DNA of 64,000 nucleotides from Pseudomonas sp. Bout1 (GTDB lineage Bacteria; Pseudomonadota; Gammaproteobacteria; Pseudomonadales; Pseudomonadaceae): NCBI RefSeq assembly GCF_034314165.1, contig NZ_JAVIWK010000001.1, positions 310,001 to 374,000 of the forward strand, read 5' to 3'. Shown piece by piece: positions 36,592 to 46,220 of this stretch (position 1 is its first letter; each line of letters starts with the position of its first letter). The notes under the pieces were generated by a model. It saw only the letters and a program-made list of their open reading frames with translations, ran no database searches and was not told where the DNA came from. The position numbers and the translations under genes were made by a program.

Positions 36592-36864
36592 TTATTCAGC
36601 AGGTGGCACGTAGCCGTCGGCCTTGGCGTATTCCTCGCCGGAAAAGAACTTATCCATCTCGCCCTGCAGGTATTTGCGGTCTTCGGCGTTCATCATGTTC
36701 AGGCGTTTTTCGTTGATCAGCAGGGTCTGGTGCTTTTGCCAGTCGGCCCAGGCCTTGGCAGAGACGTTATCGAAGATGTCCTGGCCCTTGGCGCCAGGGA
36801 ACGGAGCGCGCTCCAGGGCGGGCAGTTCTTCGTGGTACTTGCGGCAGATGATGGTGCGGGTCAT
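36592..36864 (-). CDS. yggX: probable Fe(2+)-trafficking protein YggX
   Basis: A 90-aa cytosolic protein that protects iron-sulfur clusters from oxidation and helps iron supply. It begins [10 protein letters not shown] with the conserved cysteine 7 and keeps [23 protein letters not shown] core residues (here [22 protein letters not shown]) and NEKRLNMMN. Length matches the family exactly. Its ATG overlaps the mutY stop, the usual mutY-yggX coupling: MutY also carries a 4Fe-4S cluster. Confidence 0.97.
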   Translation of the reverse strand: MTRTIICRKYHEELPALERAPFPGAKGQDIFDNVSAKAWADWQKHQTLLINEKRLNMMNAEDRKYLQGEMDKFFSGEEYAKADGYVPPAE

Positions 36865-37928
36865 GACGGAACTCCTGCGTTCAATACTTCAGCCGCGCGT
36901 TTCAGCAGTTTCTTTACCGGGGCGGCAAGGCCCAGGCGCGGCGGGGTGGCGAGGTTATACCAGAGCCAGTCAGCCTCGGCCACGTGATGGGCAGACTCCT
37001 GGACCTGGACCAGCCAGGGTTCGATAGCCAGTTGGAAGTGGCTGAAGGTGTGGATCAGGCTCGGCAGTGCCTGGTGCTCGCCCAGCGCCAGCGAGTGCTG
37101 GTTGGCCAGGTGTTCCAGGTCTGCCAGGTCATCCAGCTCCGGCAAGCTCCACAAACCGCCCCACAGGCCCGTGGAAGGGCGGCGGTAAAGCAGAATCGCG
37201 CCCTCGGCATTGGCCAGCAGTGGCATCAGCGTGCGCTTCTGGGGCACGGCCTTGCGCGGCTTGGGGACCGGGTAGCGGGTTTCCAGGCCGAGCATGTGGG
37301 CTTCGCAGCCCTGCTCCAGCGGGCACAGCAGGCAGCTGGGTTTGCTGCGGGTGCAAAGGGTGGCGCCCATGTCCATCATGGCCTGGGTGTAGGCGTTGAC
37401 CCGGTCGTGGGGCGTAAAGCGCTCTGCGGTGGCCCACAGCTGTTTTGCGACCTTTGGTTCGCCCGGGTAGCCCTCTTGTGCGGTAAAGCGCGCCAGCACG
37501 CGTTTGACGTTGCCGTCGAGGATCGGCGCGCGCAGGCCCATGCTCAGGCTGGCAATCGCGCCAGCGGTGGACAGGCCGATGCCGGGCAACTGCGTGAGCT
37601 TTTCGACATCACGGGGAAACTCACCGCCATATTCGGCAACGACGATCTTCGCGGTCTTTTGCAGGTTGCGCGCCCGGGTGTAGTAACCCAGCCCGGTCCA
37701 CAGGTGCAGCACTTCGTCTTCCGGCGCGGCAGCCAGGGCCTCGACCGTCGGCAGCGACGCCATGAAACGGTCGAAGTAGTTCAGCACGGTGCTGACCTGG
37801 GTCTGCTGCAACATGATCTCCGAGACCCACACCCGGTATGGCGTGATGCCCTGTTGCCAGGGCAGGTCATGGCGGCCGTGGCGGTCGTACCAGTCGAGCA
37901 CCGCCGTTGAAAATTGCTCGTTTCTCAT
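36861..37928 (-). CDS. mutY: A/G-specific adenine DNA glycosylase
   Basis: Removes adenine mispaired with 8-oxoguanine. The catalytic glutamate is in [12 protein letters not shown], the helix-hairpin-helix reads [14 protein letters not shown] with the following aspartate in [12 protein letters not shown], and the 4Fe-4S loop is C192-x6-C199-x2-C202-x5-C208. A C-terminal NUDIX-like domain recognises 8-oxoG. Length 355 aa is normal. Both ends overlap neighbours (asmA upstream, yggX downstream) in a three-gene operon. Confidence 0.97.
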   Translation of the reverse strand: MRNEQFSTAVLDWYDRHGRHDLPWQQGITPYRVWVSEIMLQQTQVSTVLNYFDRFMASLPTVEALAAAPEDEVLHLWTGLGYYTRARNLQKTAKIVVAEYGGEFPRDVEKLTQLPGIGLSTAGAIASLSMGLRAPILDGNVKRVLARFTAQEGYPGEPKVAKQLWATAERFTPHDRVNAYTQAMMDMGATLCTRSKPSCLLCPLEQGCEAHMLGLETRYPVPKPRKAVPQKRTLMPLLANAEGAILLYRRPSTGLWGGLWSLPELDDLADLEHLANQHSLALGEHQALPSLIHTFSHFQLAIEPWLVQVQESAHHVAEADWLWYNLATPPRLGLAAPVKKLLKRAAEVLNAGVPS

Positions 37929-40141
37929 CGCTTGAACAGGCCTTTCAAAGCGTCTTTCAACTGTGGATTAACCTTGTCGAGTTTCTGTTCAAGCTTCTCG
38001 CTGAGCTTGTTGCCCGCCGCCTTGATAGCGACCTGGCTCAAGCCGTCCTTGTCCAGGCGGCATGCTTTGGCGCCCAGTTCCAGCGGGCCACGGCAGCGCA
38101 GCGGGACTTCGATATTCTGGAAGTTGGAACCCACTTCACAGGCCGGGTCCGGCACGTCGCGCTGGTCGCCTTCGACGATGATGCCGACGCGGTAGTCCAT
38201 GCCCAGTACGCGCAGGTCGATGTCACCGTTGCCGTTGACGGCCAGCCCCGGGATGCGCGCTTTCAGGTCCGGGTTGCTGGCCACGCCGTTACGGAAGGTC
38301 AGGTTGCCCTTGAGCTCCTGGAACGGAGTGTCCTTGCTGCGTTGTTCGCCGCTGAGAGTCTTGCGGTTGAGCAGGGCGATGCCGGTGCACAGTTGCTGCT
38401 CAAGGTTGGCGTTGATCAGCACGCCGTTGTTGATCGCGAAGCTGGCGGTGCCGTTGAGGCTGTCGATCAAGGCCTTTTGGCTATTGCCGCGACCGTTGAG
38501 GTTGCTATCGAGGGTTAGCTGGCCCTTCACCGGCGGGTTCTGCCCCTGGGCTTGCAGGATGCGTTCGACCGGCACTTGCTTGATATGGGTTTGCAGCGCC
38601 AGCAACGGGATGTCCTGGCGCACGTCAAGGTTGCCGTTGGCCTGGAAGGTGCCGTTGTAGAGACCACCGCTCAACGTGTCGAGCTTGAGCTGGCCATCGA
38701 GGCCGGAGGCTTTCAGGGCGGCATTTTGGATTGGCAGCTTGCTCAGGGTCAGTTGGCCGAAGGACAGGTCGGCGTTCACGTCCAGGGTGCGCAGGCGGGT
38801 CAGTGGCAGCAGCTTGTCGGTACTCCACGCGCCTTTGGTCGGGGCGTCCGGCAGCGGTGTGGTGCCACCGGCCGCCATGGCGCCGGCTTCGCTGTTTTGC
38901 ACTTCAGCCTGGCGTGCGGCCGCAGCGCCCTTGGCGGCTTCGGACTTGGCTGGCAGGTAGTTGTCGGCATTGAACGTGTCGGCCTTGAGCTGCACCCGCA
39001 GGGACTGCTTGGCGAAATCGTCCACGGCCAGGCGCCCGGTAAAGGTGCTTTCGTCGAGCTTCAGGGTGAGGTCTTCGAGCGCCAGGCTGGTCGGCGTGCC
39101 CTTGAGGCGGCTGACCAGCTCGACCTTGCTCAGGCTGCCTGCGGCCATCGGCGGCAGCGGGTTGCCAACGCTGTCGAGGAACTTGGCCAGGTCAAACTGG
39201 GCAATCGACAGGGCGCCGCTGAGTTGCGGGGTCTTGTCCAGGTCGTTGACCTTCAGCTCGCCCAGGGCGCGCAGTTGGTTCAGCGACAGTTTCATGCCGG
39301 TCCATTCGGCAATATTGGCAGACTGGTCCAGCAGCAACTGGCCCTGGGTCGAAAAGGTCAGGGTCTTGCCTTGCAGCGGCTCGCCGGTGGCTTCACCGGT
39401 GACTTTCATGTCTTCGAACTGGTAGCGCTTGAGGGCACGCTGGATGCGCAGGTTGCCGTTGACCTCGGTCTTGACGCGCATCAGCGGCTGGTTGGTGCCG
39501 AAGAAGGCGGTGAGTTTCACCGGAATGCTCGCACCTTCGTGCACAGCGCCGGCGCTCAACTGAATGCTTTCGGCGCTGAATTGCTTGCCGGTCTGCTCGT
39601 CGTTGTATTCGACGCGGGCGTTGTTGATGGTCAGGCTGTCGATGTCCAGGCGGATCGGCTGCGGTGGCTTTTCAGGCTTGGGCGGCGTGGCCGCTTCAGC
39701 GACGGCGGGCGCGGTGGCAGGTGTACCTGGGTCCGGCACATTCTTGCCGATGTCTTCCCAATTGCCATGGCCATGCACATCTTTGTTCAGGCGCAGGTTC
39801 AGGCCTTCGACACGCACATCGCTCATCTGCACTTCACGGCGCAGCAGCGGCAGCACGCGCACCGACAGGCCGAGCATCTGCAAGTCGGCAAACGGTTGGG
39901 TCGGGTTGGTCAGGGTCGCAACGCTGGCCTCGTGCAATTCCAGACCGAGCCAGGGGAACAGGCTCCACCCGATGTCGCCATTGAGCGTCAGCTCGATGTG
40001 GGCCTTGTCGCGGGCAATCTGGCGAATCTCGTCTTTGTAGTCGTTGGGATCGAAGAGATGGGTCAGGGCAAAGCCTAGAGCCACAATGATCAGCAACAGC
40101 CCGAGGAGTACCAGACCCAGGATTTTGCCGAACGCTTTCAT
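37925..40141 (-). CDS. asmA: AsmA-family protein
   Basis: A 738-aa envelope protein with one N-terminal membrane helix (about 7-29) followed by HLFDPNDYKDEIRQIARDKAH, the start of the AsmA N-terminal (chorein-like) domain, and a long beta-rich periplasmic region ending in the AsmA C-terminal domain (NGDIDLRVLGMDYRVG). AsmA proteins are thought to be bridge-like lipid carriers affecting outer-membrane assembly. A Pro/Ala-rich linker is present near 150-185. First gene of the asmA-mutY-yggX operon. Confidence 0.92.
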   Translation of the reverse strand: MKAFGKILGLVLLGLLLIIVALGFALTHLFDPNDYKDEIRQIARDKAHIELTLNGDIGWSLFPWLGLELHEASVATLTNPTQPFADLQMLGLSVRVLPLLRREVQMSDVRVEGLNLRLNKDVHGHGNWEDIGKNVPDPGTPATAPAVAEAATPPKPEKPPQPIRLDIDSLTINNARVEYNDEQTGKQFSAESIQLSAGAVHEGASIPVKLTAFFGTNQPLMRVKTEVNGNLRIQRALKRYQFEDMKVTGEATGEPLQGKTLTFSTQGQLLLDQSANIAEWTGMKLSLNQLRALGELKVNDLDKTPQLSGALSIAQFDLAKFLDSVGNPLPPMAAGSLSKVELVSRLKGTPTSLALEDLTLKLDESTFTGRLAVDDFAKQSLRVQLKADTFNADNYLPAKSEAAKGAAAARQAEVQNSEAGAMAAGGTTPLPDAPTKGAWSTDKLLPLTRLRTLDVNADLSFGQLTLSKLPIQNAALKASGLDGQLKLDTLSGGLYNGTFQANGNLDVRQDIPLLALQTHIKQVPVERILQAQGQNPPVKGQLTLDSNLNGRGNSQKALIDSLNGTASFAINNGVLINANLEQQLCTGIALLNRKTLSGEQRSKDTPFQELKGNLTFRNGVASNPDLKARIPGLAVNGNGDIDLRVLGMDYRVGIIVEGDQRDVPDPACEVGSNFQNIEVPLRCRGPLELGAKACRLDKDGLSQVAIKAAGNKLSEKLEQKLDKVNPQLKDALKGLFKR

Positions 40142-40466
40142 GGGCGAGTCCTTGTATGTCGATTTTAAAATTTAGCCGCAGAGTATAACGCCCGAAGGCT
40201 TACGTCAGTTCGCGGATAGTTACATTGTATCCAGACGCGGAAAAACGGAATTTTGGCGCCAAACAAATCAGATATCCCGAAAAAGGTGATGTCAGTTTGG
40301 TTTTTCTGTCATCCACAGATGCTAATCTCTGCGTGTTCGTCTGCCTTCTGCGACTAAACGTCGCGCAAAAATGGAGCTTTACTCAACAAATATGGCCACG
40401 CCTTGCGTGTAAGGCCAAAGGAGAGAGCGCCTGACGAACACATACTAATAACTGGGGGAAACACCA
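40142..40466. other. divergent intergenic region asmA / MFS gene
   Basis: About 325 bases holding the two divergent promoters, with no gene. The MFS gene has a GGGGGAA ribosome site at its end. I could not identify a specific regulator site. Confidence 0.4.
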
Positions 40467-42128
40467 ATGAGCACTCGCACTGCGGCAGGTTCAACTGCCG
40501 CACAGCCTGCGTTCCTGTCCAAGGAACGTATTATCGCCAAGCCCGGGTTCAACCGTTGGCTGGTACCGCCGGCCGCCCTGGCCATCCACTTGTGCATCGG
40601 CATGGCCTACGGCTTCTCGGTGTTCTGGTTGCCGTTGTCCAAGGCGCTGGGTATCACCGCACCGGTCGCTTGCGCGCCGGACATGAGCTTTATCAGCCAG
40701 GTCTTCTCGTCTCAATGTGACTGGCCCATCTCCATGCTGGGCTGGATCTACACCCTGTTTTTCATCTTCCTGGGCTGCTCGGCAGCCATCTGGGGCGGCT
40801 GGCTGGAACATGCCGGGCCACGTAAAGCGGGCGTCGTGTCGGCCTTGTGCTGGTGTGGCGGCCTGCTGATCTCCGCATTGGGGATCTATACCCACCAGAT
40901 CTGGCTGATGTGGATCGGTTCCGGGGTGATTGGCGGTATCGGCCTGGGCTTGGGCTATATCTCGCCGGTGTCGACCCTGATCAAGTGGTTCCCGGACAAG
41001 CGCGGCATGGCCACGGGCATGGCGATCATGGGCTTCGGTGGCGGCGCGATGGTTGGCGCCCCGCTGGCAGCAGCCTTGATGGGCCACTTTTCCTCGCCGA
41101 CCAGCGTCGGCGTGTGGCAGAGCTTCGTGGTCATGGCCGTGATCTACTTCGTGTTCATGATCGGCGGCGCCTTGTCGTACCGTGTTCCGCCGACCGGCTG
41201 GAAGCCTGAGGGCTGGACCGCCCCGGCGAAAAAAGCCAGCAACGCGATGATCACCCATCGACACGTGCACGTGAGCGTCGCCTGGAAAACCCCGCAATTT
41301 CGCCTGGTGTGGCTGGTACTGTGCCTGAACGTGTCTGCCGGTATCGGCATCCTCGGCATGGCGTCGCCGCTGTTGCAAGAAGTGTTCGGCGGCAAACTGC
41401 TCGGTAACGGCCTGACGTTTGGCCAGCTTGATGCCGGCCAACTGGCTTCCATCGCGGCCATTGCCGCCGGCTTCACCGGCCTGTTGAGCTTGTTCAACAT
41501 CGGTGGCCGGTTCTTCTGGGCGTCGTTCTCCGACTACCTGGGCCGTAAAAACACCTATTTCGTGTTCTTCGCCCTGGGCTTTGCCCTGTACGCGTTGATC
41601 CCGAACCTGGGTCACCTGGGCAACGTGGCGCTGTTCGTGGCCGCGTTCTGCATCATCCTGTCGATGTACGGCGGTGGTTTTGCGACGGTCCCGGCGTACC
41701 TGGCGGACCTGTTCGGTACACAAATGGTGGGTGCGATCCACGGTCGCCTGCTGACGGCCTGGGCCGCGGCGGGCGTATTGGGCCCGGTGCTGGTGAACTA
41801 CCTGCGTGAGTACCAGTTGAGCATCGGCGTTGAGCGCGCTGCCGCTTACGACATCACCTTGTACATCCTCGCCGGCCTGCTGGTACTGGGCTTCCTGTGC
41901 AACCTGCTGGTACGGCCGGTGGCAGACAAGTACTTCATGACCGACGCCGAACTGGCTGCCGAACAGGCGCTGGGCCATGACAAAGGCGCCGATTCCAGCA
42001 CCGTGCTGGAGTGGAAAGCCTCCTCCGCCAGCGTGCCATTGGCGGTTGCCGCCTGGCTGGCGGTGGGCATTCCGTTGGCGTGGGGCGTGTGGGTCACCCT
42101 GCAGAAGACGGCGGTACTGTTCCACTAA
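40467..42128 (+). CDS. OFA-type (oxalate/formate antiporter family) MFS transporter
   Basis: A 553-aa major facilitator with twelve membrane segments. LCIGMAYGFSVFWLPLSKALG in segment 1, GGIGLGLGYISPVSTLIKWFPDKRGMATG in the A-loop/segment 5 region and GRFFWASFSDYLGRKN before segment 9 are typical of the OFA family, which exchanges small carboxylates. A C-terminal stretch after segment 12 adds a further hydrophobic segment (about 525-545), unusual for the family. Substrate unknown. Confidence 0.85.
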   Translation: MSTRTAAGSTAAQPAFLSKERIIAKPGFNRWLVPPAALAIHLCIGMAYGFSVFWLPLSKALGITAPVACAPDMSFISQVFSSQCDWPISMLGWIYTLFFIFLGCSAAIWGGWLEHAGPRKAGVVSALCWCGGLLISALGIYTHQIWLMWIGSGVIGGIGLGLGYISPVSTLIKWFPDKRGMATGMAIMGFGGGAMVGAPLAAALMGHFSSPTSVGVWQSFVVMAVIYFVFMIGGALSYRVPPTGWKPEGWTAPAKKASNAMITHRHVHVSVAWKTPQFRLVWLVLCLNVSAGIGILGMASPLLQEVFGGKLLGNGLTFGQLDAGQLASIAAIAAGFTGLLSLFNIGGRFFWASFSDYLGRKNTYFVFFALGFALYALIPNLGHLGNVALFVAAFCIILSMYGGGFATVPAYLADLFGTQMVGAIHGRLLTAWAAAGVLGPVLVNYLREYQLSIGVERAAAYDITLYILAGLLVLGFLCNLLVRPVADKYFMTDAELAAEQALGHDKGADSSTVLEWKASSASVPLAVAAWLAVGIPLAWGVWVTLQKTAVLFH

Positions 42129-42142
42129 CACCGCGTAACCCT

Positions 42143-42229
42143 TGTGGGAGCGGGCTTGCCCGCGATAGCAGCGCCTCGGTATACCCGATACACCGAGGTG
42201 CCTATATCGCAGGCAAGCCAGCTCCCACA
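42143..42229. repeat. REPIN
   Basis: Inverted TGTGGGAGCGGGCTTGCC and GGCAAGCCAGCTCCCACA arms, with a ACCTCGGTGTAT-type inner pair, between the MFS gene and hisB. Confidence 0.85.
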
Positions 42230-42349
42230 GTTGTACTGACATGTCTATCCTCGACACTCCATCAGTCTTATCCCCTCCGATGTTTCTGTTTGGCGCCCGC
42301 GCCCCTATAATGGCTGCCTTTTTCGCCCAATGATTTTGCGGAGCTGGTG

Positions 42350-42943
42350 ATGGCCGAACGTAAGGCGTCCGTCGAGCGCGACACTCTGGAAACCCAGATC
42401 AAAGCCTCGATTAACCTGGATGGCACCGGAAAGGCCCGATTTGATATCGGTGTACCTTTTCTTGAGCACATGCTGGACCAGATCGCCCGTCACGGGCTGA
42501 TCGACCTGGATATCGTCAGCAAGGGCGACCTGCATATCGACGACCACCACACGGTGGAGGACGTCGGTATCACGTTGGGCCAGGCATTTGCCAAAGCCAT
42601 CGGCGACAAGAAAGGCATCCGTCGCTACGGCCACGCCTACGTCCCGCTGGATGAAGCGCTGTCGCGTGTGGTCATCGACTTCTCCGGCCGCCCAGGCCTG
42701 CAGATGCACGTGCCCTACACTCGCGCCACCGTGGGCGGTTTCGACGTTGACCTGTTCCAGGAGTTCTTCCAGGGCTTCGTCAACCACGCGCTGGTCAGCC
42801 TGCACATCGACAACCTGCGTGGCACCAACACCCACCACCAGATCGAGACCGTGTTCAAGGCCTTCGGTCGCGCCCTGCGCATGGCCGTGGAGCTGGATGA
42901 CCGCATGGCCGGGCAAATGCCGTCGACCAAGGGCGTCCTGTAA
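42350..42943 (+). CDS. hisB: imidazoleglycerol-phosphate dehydratase
   Basis: Catalyses the sixth reaction type of histidine synthesis (IGP to imidazole acetol-phosphate). The two metal-binding histidine motifs are [13 protein letters not shown] (HHxxE) and the C-terminal [15 protein letters not shown]. At 197 aa it is the monofunctional form found in Pseudomonas rather than the bifunctional E. coli enzyme. ATG 42350 (MAERKAS) follows GGAG; a GTG three bases upstream is in frame. Its stop shares a base with the hisH start. Confidence 0.97.
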   Translation: MAERKASVERDTLETQIKASINLDGTGKARFDIGVPFLEHMLDQIARHGLIDLDIVSKGDLHIDDHHTVEDVGITLGQAFAKAIGDKKGIRRYGHAYVPLDEALSRVVIDFSGRPGLQMHVPYTRATVGGFDVDLFQEFFQGFVNHALVSLHIDNLRGTNTHHQIETVFKAFGRALRMAVELDDRMAGQMPSTKGVL

Positions 42944-43581
42944 TGCAGACGGTCGCGGTTATCGATTACGGCATGGGTAACCTGCATTCGGTGGCCAAGG
43001 CCCTCGAACACGTAGGTGCCGGCAAGGTACTGATCACCAGCGATGCTGCGGTGATTCGCGAAGCCGACCGGGTGGTTTTCCCGGGTGTTGGCGCAATTCG
43101 CGACTGCATGGCCGAGATTCGCCGCCTGGGTTTTGACAGCCTGGTACGCGAAGTCAGCCAGGACCGGCCATTTCTCGGCATCTGCGTGGGCATGCAAGCC
43201 TTGCTCGACAGCAGTGAAGAGAACGCCGGCGTCGACTGCATCGGCCTGTTCCCGGGCCAGGTGAAGTTTTTCGGCAAGGACCTGCACGAAGACGGCGAAC
43301 ACCTGAAGGTGCCGCACATGGGCTGGAACGAAGTACGCCAGACCGTGGACCACCCGCTGTGGCACAACGTGCCGGACCTGGCGCGTTTCTACTTCGTACA
43401 CAGCTACTACATCGCCGCCGGTAACCCGCGCCAGGTGGTGGGTGGTGGGCACTATGGCGTCGACTTCGCCGCGGCCCTGGCCGACGGTTCGCGCTTTGCC
43501 GTGCAGTTCCACCCGGAGAAGAGCCATACCCATGGCCTGCAATTGCTGCAGAACTTCGCCGCGTGGGACGGGCGCTGGTAA
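42943..43581 (+). CDS. hisH: imidazole glycerol phosphate synthase, glutaminase subunit
   Basis: A class I glutamine amidotransferase that feeds ammonia to HisF. The nucleophile cysteine is in [18 protein letters not shown] and the His/Glu pair in [18 protein letters not shown]. Length 212 aa is normal. It overlaps hisB upstream by one base and the DUF2164 gene downstream by one base. Confidence 0.97.
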   Translation: MQTVAVIDYGMGNLHSVAKALEHVGAGKVLITSDAAVIREADRVVFPGVGAIRDCMAEIRRLGFDSLVREVSQDRPFLGICVGMQALLDSSEENAGVDCIGLFPGQVKFFGKDLHEDGEHLKVPHMGWNEVRQTVDHPLWHNVPDLARFYFVHSYYIAAGNPRQVVGGGHYGVDFAAALADGSRFAVQFHPEKSHTHGLQLLQNFAAWDGRW

Positions 43582-43838
43582 TGGCCAAGAAGGTCAAGCC
43601 GCCGATCTTGAACCTCACTCCCCAGCAGGAGAGTGAGGCCACCGACAAGATCAAGCGTTTCATGGAAGACCGCTTCGAGCTCAAGCTCGGCTCGTTCGAG
43701 GTTGCAGAAATCCTCGAACTGTTCACCACTGAAATTGCTCCGCACTATTACAACAGGGCGATTTTCGATGTGCAGACGCACCTTAAAGAAAGGTTCGAAA
43801 GCATCGAAAGCGACTTGTGGGCGCTCGAGAAACCCTGA
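43581..43838 (+). CDS. DUF2164 protein (85 aa)
   Basis: A small soluble protein: KPPILNLTPQQESEATDKIKRFMEDRF, then LGSFEVAEILELF and YYNRAIFDVQ, the DUF2164 pattern. Its ATG overlaps the last base of the hisH stop, so it is translated as part of the his operon although no role in histidine synthesis is known. The start at 43563 would be inside hisH and is unlikely. Confidence 0.88.
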   Translation: MAKKVKPPILNLTPQQESEATDKIKRFMEDRFELKLGSFEVAEILELFTTEIAPHYYNRAIFDVQTHLKERFESIESDLWALEKP

Positions 43839-43877
43839 TTTCCCGAGCAACGCTGAATATCGAATAAGGTTTGCCAG

Positions 43878-44615
43878 ATGCTGATTATTCCCGCAATCGA
43901 TCTCAAGGACGGCGCCTGCGTACGTCTGCGCCAGGGCCGCATGGAAGATTCCACGGTGTTCTCCGATGACCCGGTGAGCATGGCTGCCAAGTGGGTGGAA
44001 GGCGGTTGCCGTCGTCTGCATCTGGTGGACTTGAACGGTGCGTTCGAAGGCCAGCCGGTCAACGGCGAAGTCGTCACGGCGATCGCCAAGCGCTACCCGA
44101 ACCTGCCGATCCAGATCGGCGGCGGTATCCGCTCCCTGGAAACCATCGAGCACTACGTGAAAGCGGGCGTGAGCTACGTGATCATCGGCACCAAGGCCGT
44201 GAAAGACCCGGCCTTTGTCGCCGAAGCCTGCCGTGCATTCCCCGGCAAAGTGATCGTGGGCCTGGACGCCAAAGACGGCTTCGTCGCCACCGACGGCTGG
44301 GCTGAAATCAGCACCATCCAGGTGATCGACCTGGCCAGGCAGTTTGAAGCCGACGGCGTGTCTGCCATCGTTTATACCGACATCGCCAAAGACGGCATGA
44401 TGCAGGGCTGCAACGTGCCGTTCACCGCTGCGTTGGCGGCCGCCACGAAGATCCCGGTAATCGCTTCCGGCGGTATTCACAACCTGGGCGACATCAAGTC
44501 GCTGCTGGACGCGAAGGCCCCAGGGATCATCGGCGCCATCACCGGCCGGGCGATCTATGAAGGCACCCTGGACGTCGCCGAAGCCCAGGCTTACTGCGAC
44601 GCCTACAACGGCTGA
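43878..44615 (+). CDS. hisA: phosphoribosylformimino-5-aminoimidazole carboxamide ribotide isomerase
   Basis: A TIM-barrel isomerase (ProFAR to PRFAR) of 245 aa. It starts [20 protein letters not shown] with the catalytic aspartate D8, has the second catalytic aspartate in [13 protein letters not shown], and the phosphate-binding loops GGGIRS and ASGGI. Next gene after the DUF2164 insertion in the his cluster, followed by hisF after 9 bases. Confidence 0.97.
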   Translation: MLIIPAIDLKDGACVRLRQGRMEDSTVFSDDPVSMAAKWVEGGCRRLHLVDLNGAFEGQPVNGEVVTAIAKRYPNLPIQIGGGIRSLETIEHYVKAGVSYVIIGTKAVKDPAFVAEACRAFPGKVIVGLDAKDGFVATDGWAEISTIQVIDLARQFEADGVSAIVYTDIAKDGMMQGCNVPFTAALAAATKIPVIASGGIHNLGDIKSLLDAKAPGIIGAITGRAIYEGTLDVAEAQAYCDAYNG

Positions 44616-44624
44616 GGACTGACC

Positions 44625-45395
44625 ATGGCGCTGGCCAAACGCATCATCCCTTGCCTGGACGTCGACAACGGCCGTGTGGTCAAGGGCGTCAAGTTCGAAA
44701 ACATCCGTGACGCCGGCGACCCGGTGGAAATTGCCCGACGCTACGACGAGCAGGGTGCCGACGAAATTACCTTTCTCGACATCACCGCCAGCGTTGACGG
44801 CCGCGACACTACGCTGCATACCGTGGAACGCATGGCCAGCCAGGTGTTTATTCCGCTGACCGTTGGCGGTGGCGTACGTACCGTGCAGGATATTCGCAAC
44901 CTGCTGAACGCGGGTGCAGACAAGGTCTCGATCAACACTGCAGCCGTGTTCAACCCGGAATTCGTGGGCGAAGCCGCGCAGCACTTCGGTTCGCAGTGCA
45001 TCGTGGTGGCCATCGACGCCAAGAAAGTCTCCGGGCCGGGCGAAACCCCACGCTGGGAGATCTTCACCCACGGCGGTCGCAAGCCAACCGGGCTGGACGC
45101 GGTGGAGTGGGCGATGAAAATGGAAGCCCTGGGCGCCGGTGAAATCCTGCTGACCAGCATGGACCAGGACGGCATGAAAAACGGCTTCGACTTGGGCGTG
45201 ACCCGGGCCATCAGCGATGCGCTGGGCATCCCGGTAATCGCTTCGGGCGGCGTCGGCAACCTGCAGCACCTGGCCGACGGTGTGCTTGAAGGCCACGCCA
45301 GCGCCGTGCTGGCGGCGAGTATTTTCCACTTTGGCGAATACACCGTTCCCGAGGCCAAGGCCTACATGGCGGCGCGCGGTATCGTCGTTCGCTAA
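44625..45395 (+). CDS. hisF: imidazole glycerol phosphate synthase, cyclase subunit
   Basis: A TIM-barrel cyclase of 256 aa that joins HisH to form IGP and AICAR. The catalytic aspartates are in [15 protein letters not shown] (D11) and [14 protein letters not shown]. The phosphate loops GGGVRT and ASGGVGN are present. A GAGG ribosome site precedes the ATG. The last recognised his gene in the cluster. Confidence 0.97.
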   Translation: MALAKRIIPCLDVDNGRVVKGVKFENIRDAGDPVEIARRYDEQGADEITFLDITASVDGRDTTLHTVERMASQVFIPLTVGGGVRTVQDIRNLLNAGADKVSINTAAVFNPEFVGEAAQHFGSQCIVVAIDAKKVSGPGETPRWEIFTHGGRKPTGLDAVEWAMKMEALGAGEILLTSMDQDGMKNGFDLGVTRAISDALGIPVIASGGVGNLQHLADGVLEGHASAVLAASIFHFGEYTVPEAKAYMAARGIVVR

Positions 45396-45461
45396 ACGCT
45401 ACTGGACACCATGGCAGGCTCGCGGCACTCTCTGGGCTTGCCATGGATCCCGGTAACTTTC

Positions 45462-46220
45462 ATGTTCAAAGACCTGCTGCTCGCCCTCGCCAGTACCTCC
45501 ATCCTTTTGGCGGGTTCAGCCCACGCCGACGAACCGTCTGACAACGCTTCTTTGGTGTTGCTCACGGAGAACTTCCCGCCTTACAACATGGCGAAAAACG
45601 GCAAGAACTTCGCCAAGGAAGAGAACATCGAAGGCATCGCCGTGGACATCGTCCATGAGACCTTCAAGCGCGCCGGCATCTCCTACAACCTGACTCTGCG
45701 TTTTCCTTGGGAGCGGATCTACAAGCTCGCCCTGGAACAACCCGGCTACGGCGTATTTGTGATGGCCCGCCTGCCGGACCGTGAGGCGCTGTTCAAATGG
45801 GTCGGCCCCATCGGCCCGGACGACTGGGTGCTGCTGGCCAAGGCAGACAGCAAGATCCAACTCGCCGACCTTGAGCACGCCCGGCGCTACAGAATCGGCG
45901 CCTACAAGGGCGACGCCATTGCCGAAAGCCTGGAAAAACAGGGCCTCAAGCCCGTCATCGTGCTGCGCGATCAAGACAATGCGCAAAAGCTGGTGGATGG
46001 CCAGATCGACCTGTGGGCCACCGGCGACCCGGCGGGGCGTTACCTGGCGCGCCAGGTCGGGGTGACCGGGCTCAAGACCGTGCTGCGTTTCAACAGTGCC
46101 GAGCTGTACCTGGCGTTGAACAAAAACGTGCCGGATGAGGTGGTGGCCAAGCTTCAGGCGGCCCTGGATCAGTTACGAGACGAAGGTGTCGTCGATGCCA
46201 TCATGGGGCGTTATCTCTAG
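45462..46220 (+). CDS. periplasmic substrate-binding protein (SBP family 3-like)
   Basis: A 252-aa exported protein. A signal peptide ends near AHA|DEPSD, and the mature part has LLTENFPPYNM, GIAVDIVHETFKRAG and RFPWERIYKLALEQPGYGVF, the pattern of family-3 amino-acid binding proteins of the kind used as orphan receptors. No ABC partner genes adjoin it. I chose ATG 45462 because the signal peptide starts there; the longer frame from 45411 adds an unlikely leader. Its 3' end overlaps the convergent Vps62-related gene by 48 bases. Confidence 0.88.
   Translation: MFKDLLLALASTSILLAGSAHADEPSDNASLVLLTENFPPYNMAKNGKNFAKEENIEGIAVDIVHETFKRAGISYNLTLRFPWERIYKLALEQPGYGVFVMARLPDREALFKWVGPIGPDDWVLLAKADSKIQLADLEHARRYRIGAYKGDAIAESLEKQGLKPVIVLRDQDNAQKLVDGQIDLWATGDPAGRYLARQVGVTGLKTVLRFNSAELYLALNKNVPDEVVAKLQAALDQLRDEGVVDAIMGRYL

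Noticed and set aside
43452..45329. 625-residue minus-strand frame across hisH-hisF
   Set aside because: It covers several well-supported his genes on the other strand and has no recognisable domain.
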